From assembly GCA_964410665.1 (NCBI GenBank), contig CAYPIE010000093.1, positions 1-22,259 of the forward strand: a stretch of 22,259 nucleotides of DNA, given 5' to 3'. The stretch is from CAYPIE01 sp964410665 (GTDB lineage Bacteria > Planctomycetota > Planctomycetia > Gemmatales > Gemmataceae). A program made the position numbers and the translations under genes. Numbering within the stretch: the stretch's first letter is position 1; every line of letters begins with the position of its first letter. The notes beneath the pieces were generated by a model. The model worked only from the letters and a program-made list of their open reading frames with translations. It was not told the DNA's origin and did no database searches. Below, piece after piece: positions 21,276 to 22,259 of the stretch.

Positions 21276-22259
21276 ATGCAACCAAACGAAATGTACCTGA
21301 AGCAGCGTAGCCAGCGACGTCCGACCCGCCGGCCCACCGGACTGGGCATCGTGGAACTGCTCGAAGATCGCACGACACCCGCGATTGTCACCTTTAATGT
21401 GATCGAAGATCAGAGCGTCCTGAACCTGTCGGGTACCATCTCTGCACTGAGCATCTCAGGGGACCTAACGGCTCAAAAAACGGTCGACATGGTCTCATCG
21501 CTGGTTTCCAACTACTCAGGCGTGATCGTCGCTGACGTAGATACCACAACCAACATCATTGATTTCGATGGGGCCCAAAGTAAGCTCGATGCCACCCTGT
21601 TTGATGATGGTGAAACCGTCCTGATCCCCGGCGCGCCGGAGGATCGCAACGACCTCGACTCCCCGCTCGCCGCGGAAGGGCCCGCCGATTATGGCTTCCA
21701 AGCCACCCTTGATGCCGGCGCCGCTGGCAGCGCCGAGATCAACGCCGCCTTACGCGATTTTATGCTAAATCTTGAAAGTGAACCCCTCGACCTGACCGGT
21801 TCCGGCGGGAACTTCACTTTCTCCACCGAGCAAAAGCTTGCTGTCGTCGAAGGATTCAGTGACTTCAACGGCCAGGGCACCGGCGGATTGGAAGACCTCA
21901 GCGGCGACGGCTTTGTCAGCCTGTCCGAACAACTCGACGAATTGACCTTTGACAACGGGATGGACTCTGCCACCCTCGTCGAGAACGCCGATGGCACCTT
22001 TACCCTGACCAACCCCGTCAACGTCGAGGTGCCCGTCACCCTGACCATCGAAGGCGTCGAAGTCATCGCCAACTTCAAGCTCGAAGGCACCATCGTCGCG
22101 GAATCCGCGAACGCTCGGTTGTTCATTGAGCCCCGGGACCAGGACCTGGAAGTCGATCCAGGCGAGCAGTTCGAGGTCGAGGTGCGTCTGGAGGCGTCGG
22201 CGGCGGATTCGCTGTCGATGCTGGGCTACCAAGCGGGTGTTCGTTGGGACACCTCGGCG
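21276..22259 (+). CDS. Partial planctomycete extracellular protein with LEDR N-terminus
   Basis: The frame is open from the ATG at 21276 to the window end: 328 residues without a stop, so the gene is truncated by the window. The N-terminus is basic (KQRSQRRPTRRPT), followed by GLGIVELLEDRTTPA at 22-36. This signature is common on exported planctomycete proteins in place of a standard signal peptide. Residues 37-130 are acidic and strand-rich. DLSGDGFVSLSE at 207-218 resembles an EF-hand calcium loop. From about 279 the sequence (RLFIEPRDQDLEVDPGEQF, then an aromatic GYQAGVRWD strand) resembles the start of a cohesin-like or other Ig-like domain. GGGAA about ten bases upstream is the only ribosome-binding candidate; an in-frame ATG at 21291 is an alternative start. 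Likely secreted or surface-bound; its function is unknown. Confidence 0.85.
   Translation, partial: MQPNEMYLKQRSQRRPTRRPTGLGIVELLEDRTTPAIVTFNVIEDQSVLNLSGTISALSISGDLTAQKTVDMVSSLVSNYSGVIVADVDTTTNIIDFDGAQSKLDATLFDDGETVLIPGAPEDRNDLDSPLAAEGPADYGFQATLDAGAAGSAEINAALRDFMLNLESEPLDLTGSGGNFTFSTEQKLAVVEGFSDFNGQGTGGLEDLSGDGFVSLSEQLDELTFDNGMDSATLVENADGTFTLTNPVNVEVPVTLTIEGVEVIANFKLEGTIVAESANARLFIEPRDQDLEVDPGEQFEVEVRLEASAADSLSMLGYQAGVRWDTSA

Overview
The window looks like a chromosomal segment of a GC-rich planctomycete, most probably of the Gemmatales/Gemmataceae type. Three things point there: a cysteine-rich secreted protein full of VPYTV units (the planctomycete 'YTV' proteins), an extracellular protein whose N-terminus carries the LLEDRTTPA signature common on planctomycete exported proteins, and a DnaA that is reduced to its AAA+ and DNA-binding domains. 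This is an inference from protein families; no rRNA or tRNA gene was seen.

Layout. 1-358: non-coding, with three small hairpins that share a GTCA/TGAC loop and a stretch with 20-base periodicity. 359-1252: N-carbamoylputrescine amidase (polyamine synthesis). 1336-9587: a five-gene, same-strand cluster with start/stop overlaps: a small alpha-helical protein, a MoxR-type AAA+ ATPase, a 248-residue unknown, a 951-residue protein with a degenerate vWA domain followed by a beta-propeller, and a 927-residue protein with helical repeats followed by a propeller-like C-terminus. This matches what has been called the MoxR-vWA-beta-propeller (bpX) ternary system, predicted from comparative genomics to be an NTP-dependent conflict or stress system but, as far as I know, not characterised experimentally. 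It is the main item of interest. 9584-11775 (minus): a secreted M64-family metallopeptidase translationally coupled (TAATG) to a VIT1/CCC1-type metal transporter. 11865-13826 (minus): the YTV protein with a strong intrinsic terminator. 13827-14343: divergent intergenic region.

14344-19620 (plus) is a housekeeping block: alaS, a short dnaA and dnaN. The 300-base dnaA-dnaN gap contains two inverted copies of TTTTCCACC, a GC hairpin and an AT-richer stretch, and is a candidate replication origin. 19652-20902 (minus) encodes a LOR/SDH (TIGR00300) family protein, a family linked to ornithine-to-proline conversion. After an AT-rich 373-base spacer, a partial secreted protein (21276 to the window end) begins, with the LEDR signature, an EF-hand-like loop and the start of a possible cohesin-like domain.

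How the genes work together: in the bpX cluster the ATPase would power assembly or remodelling of the vWA and propeller proteins, which provide large interaction surfaces. The alaS-dnaA-dnaN block is translation and replication. The M64 peptidase, YTV and LEDR proteins belong to the exported, cell-surface fraction. Long antisense open frames over the YTV, alaS and propeller genes are judged to be shadows.
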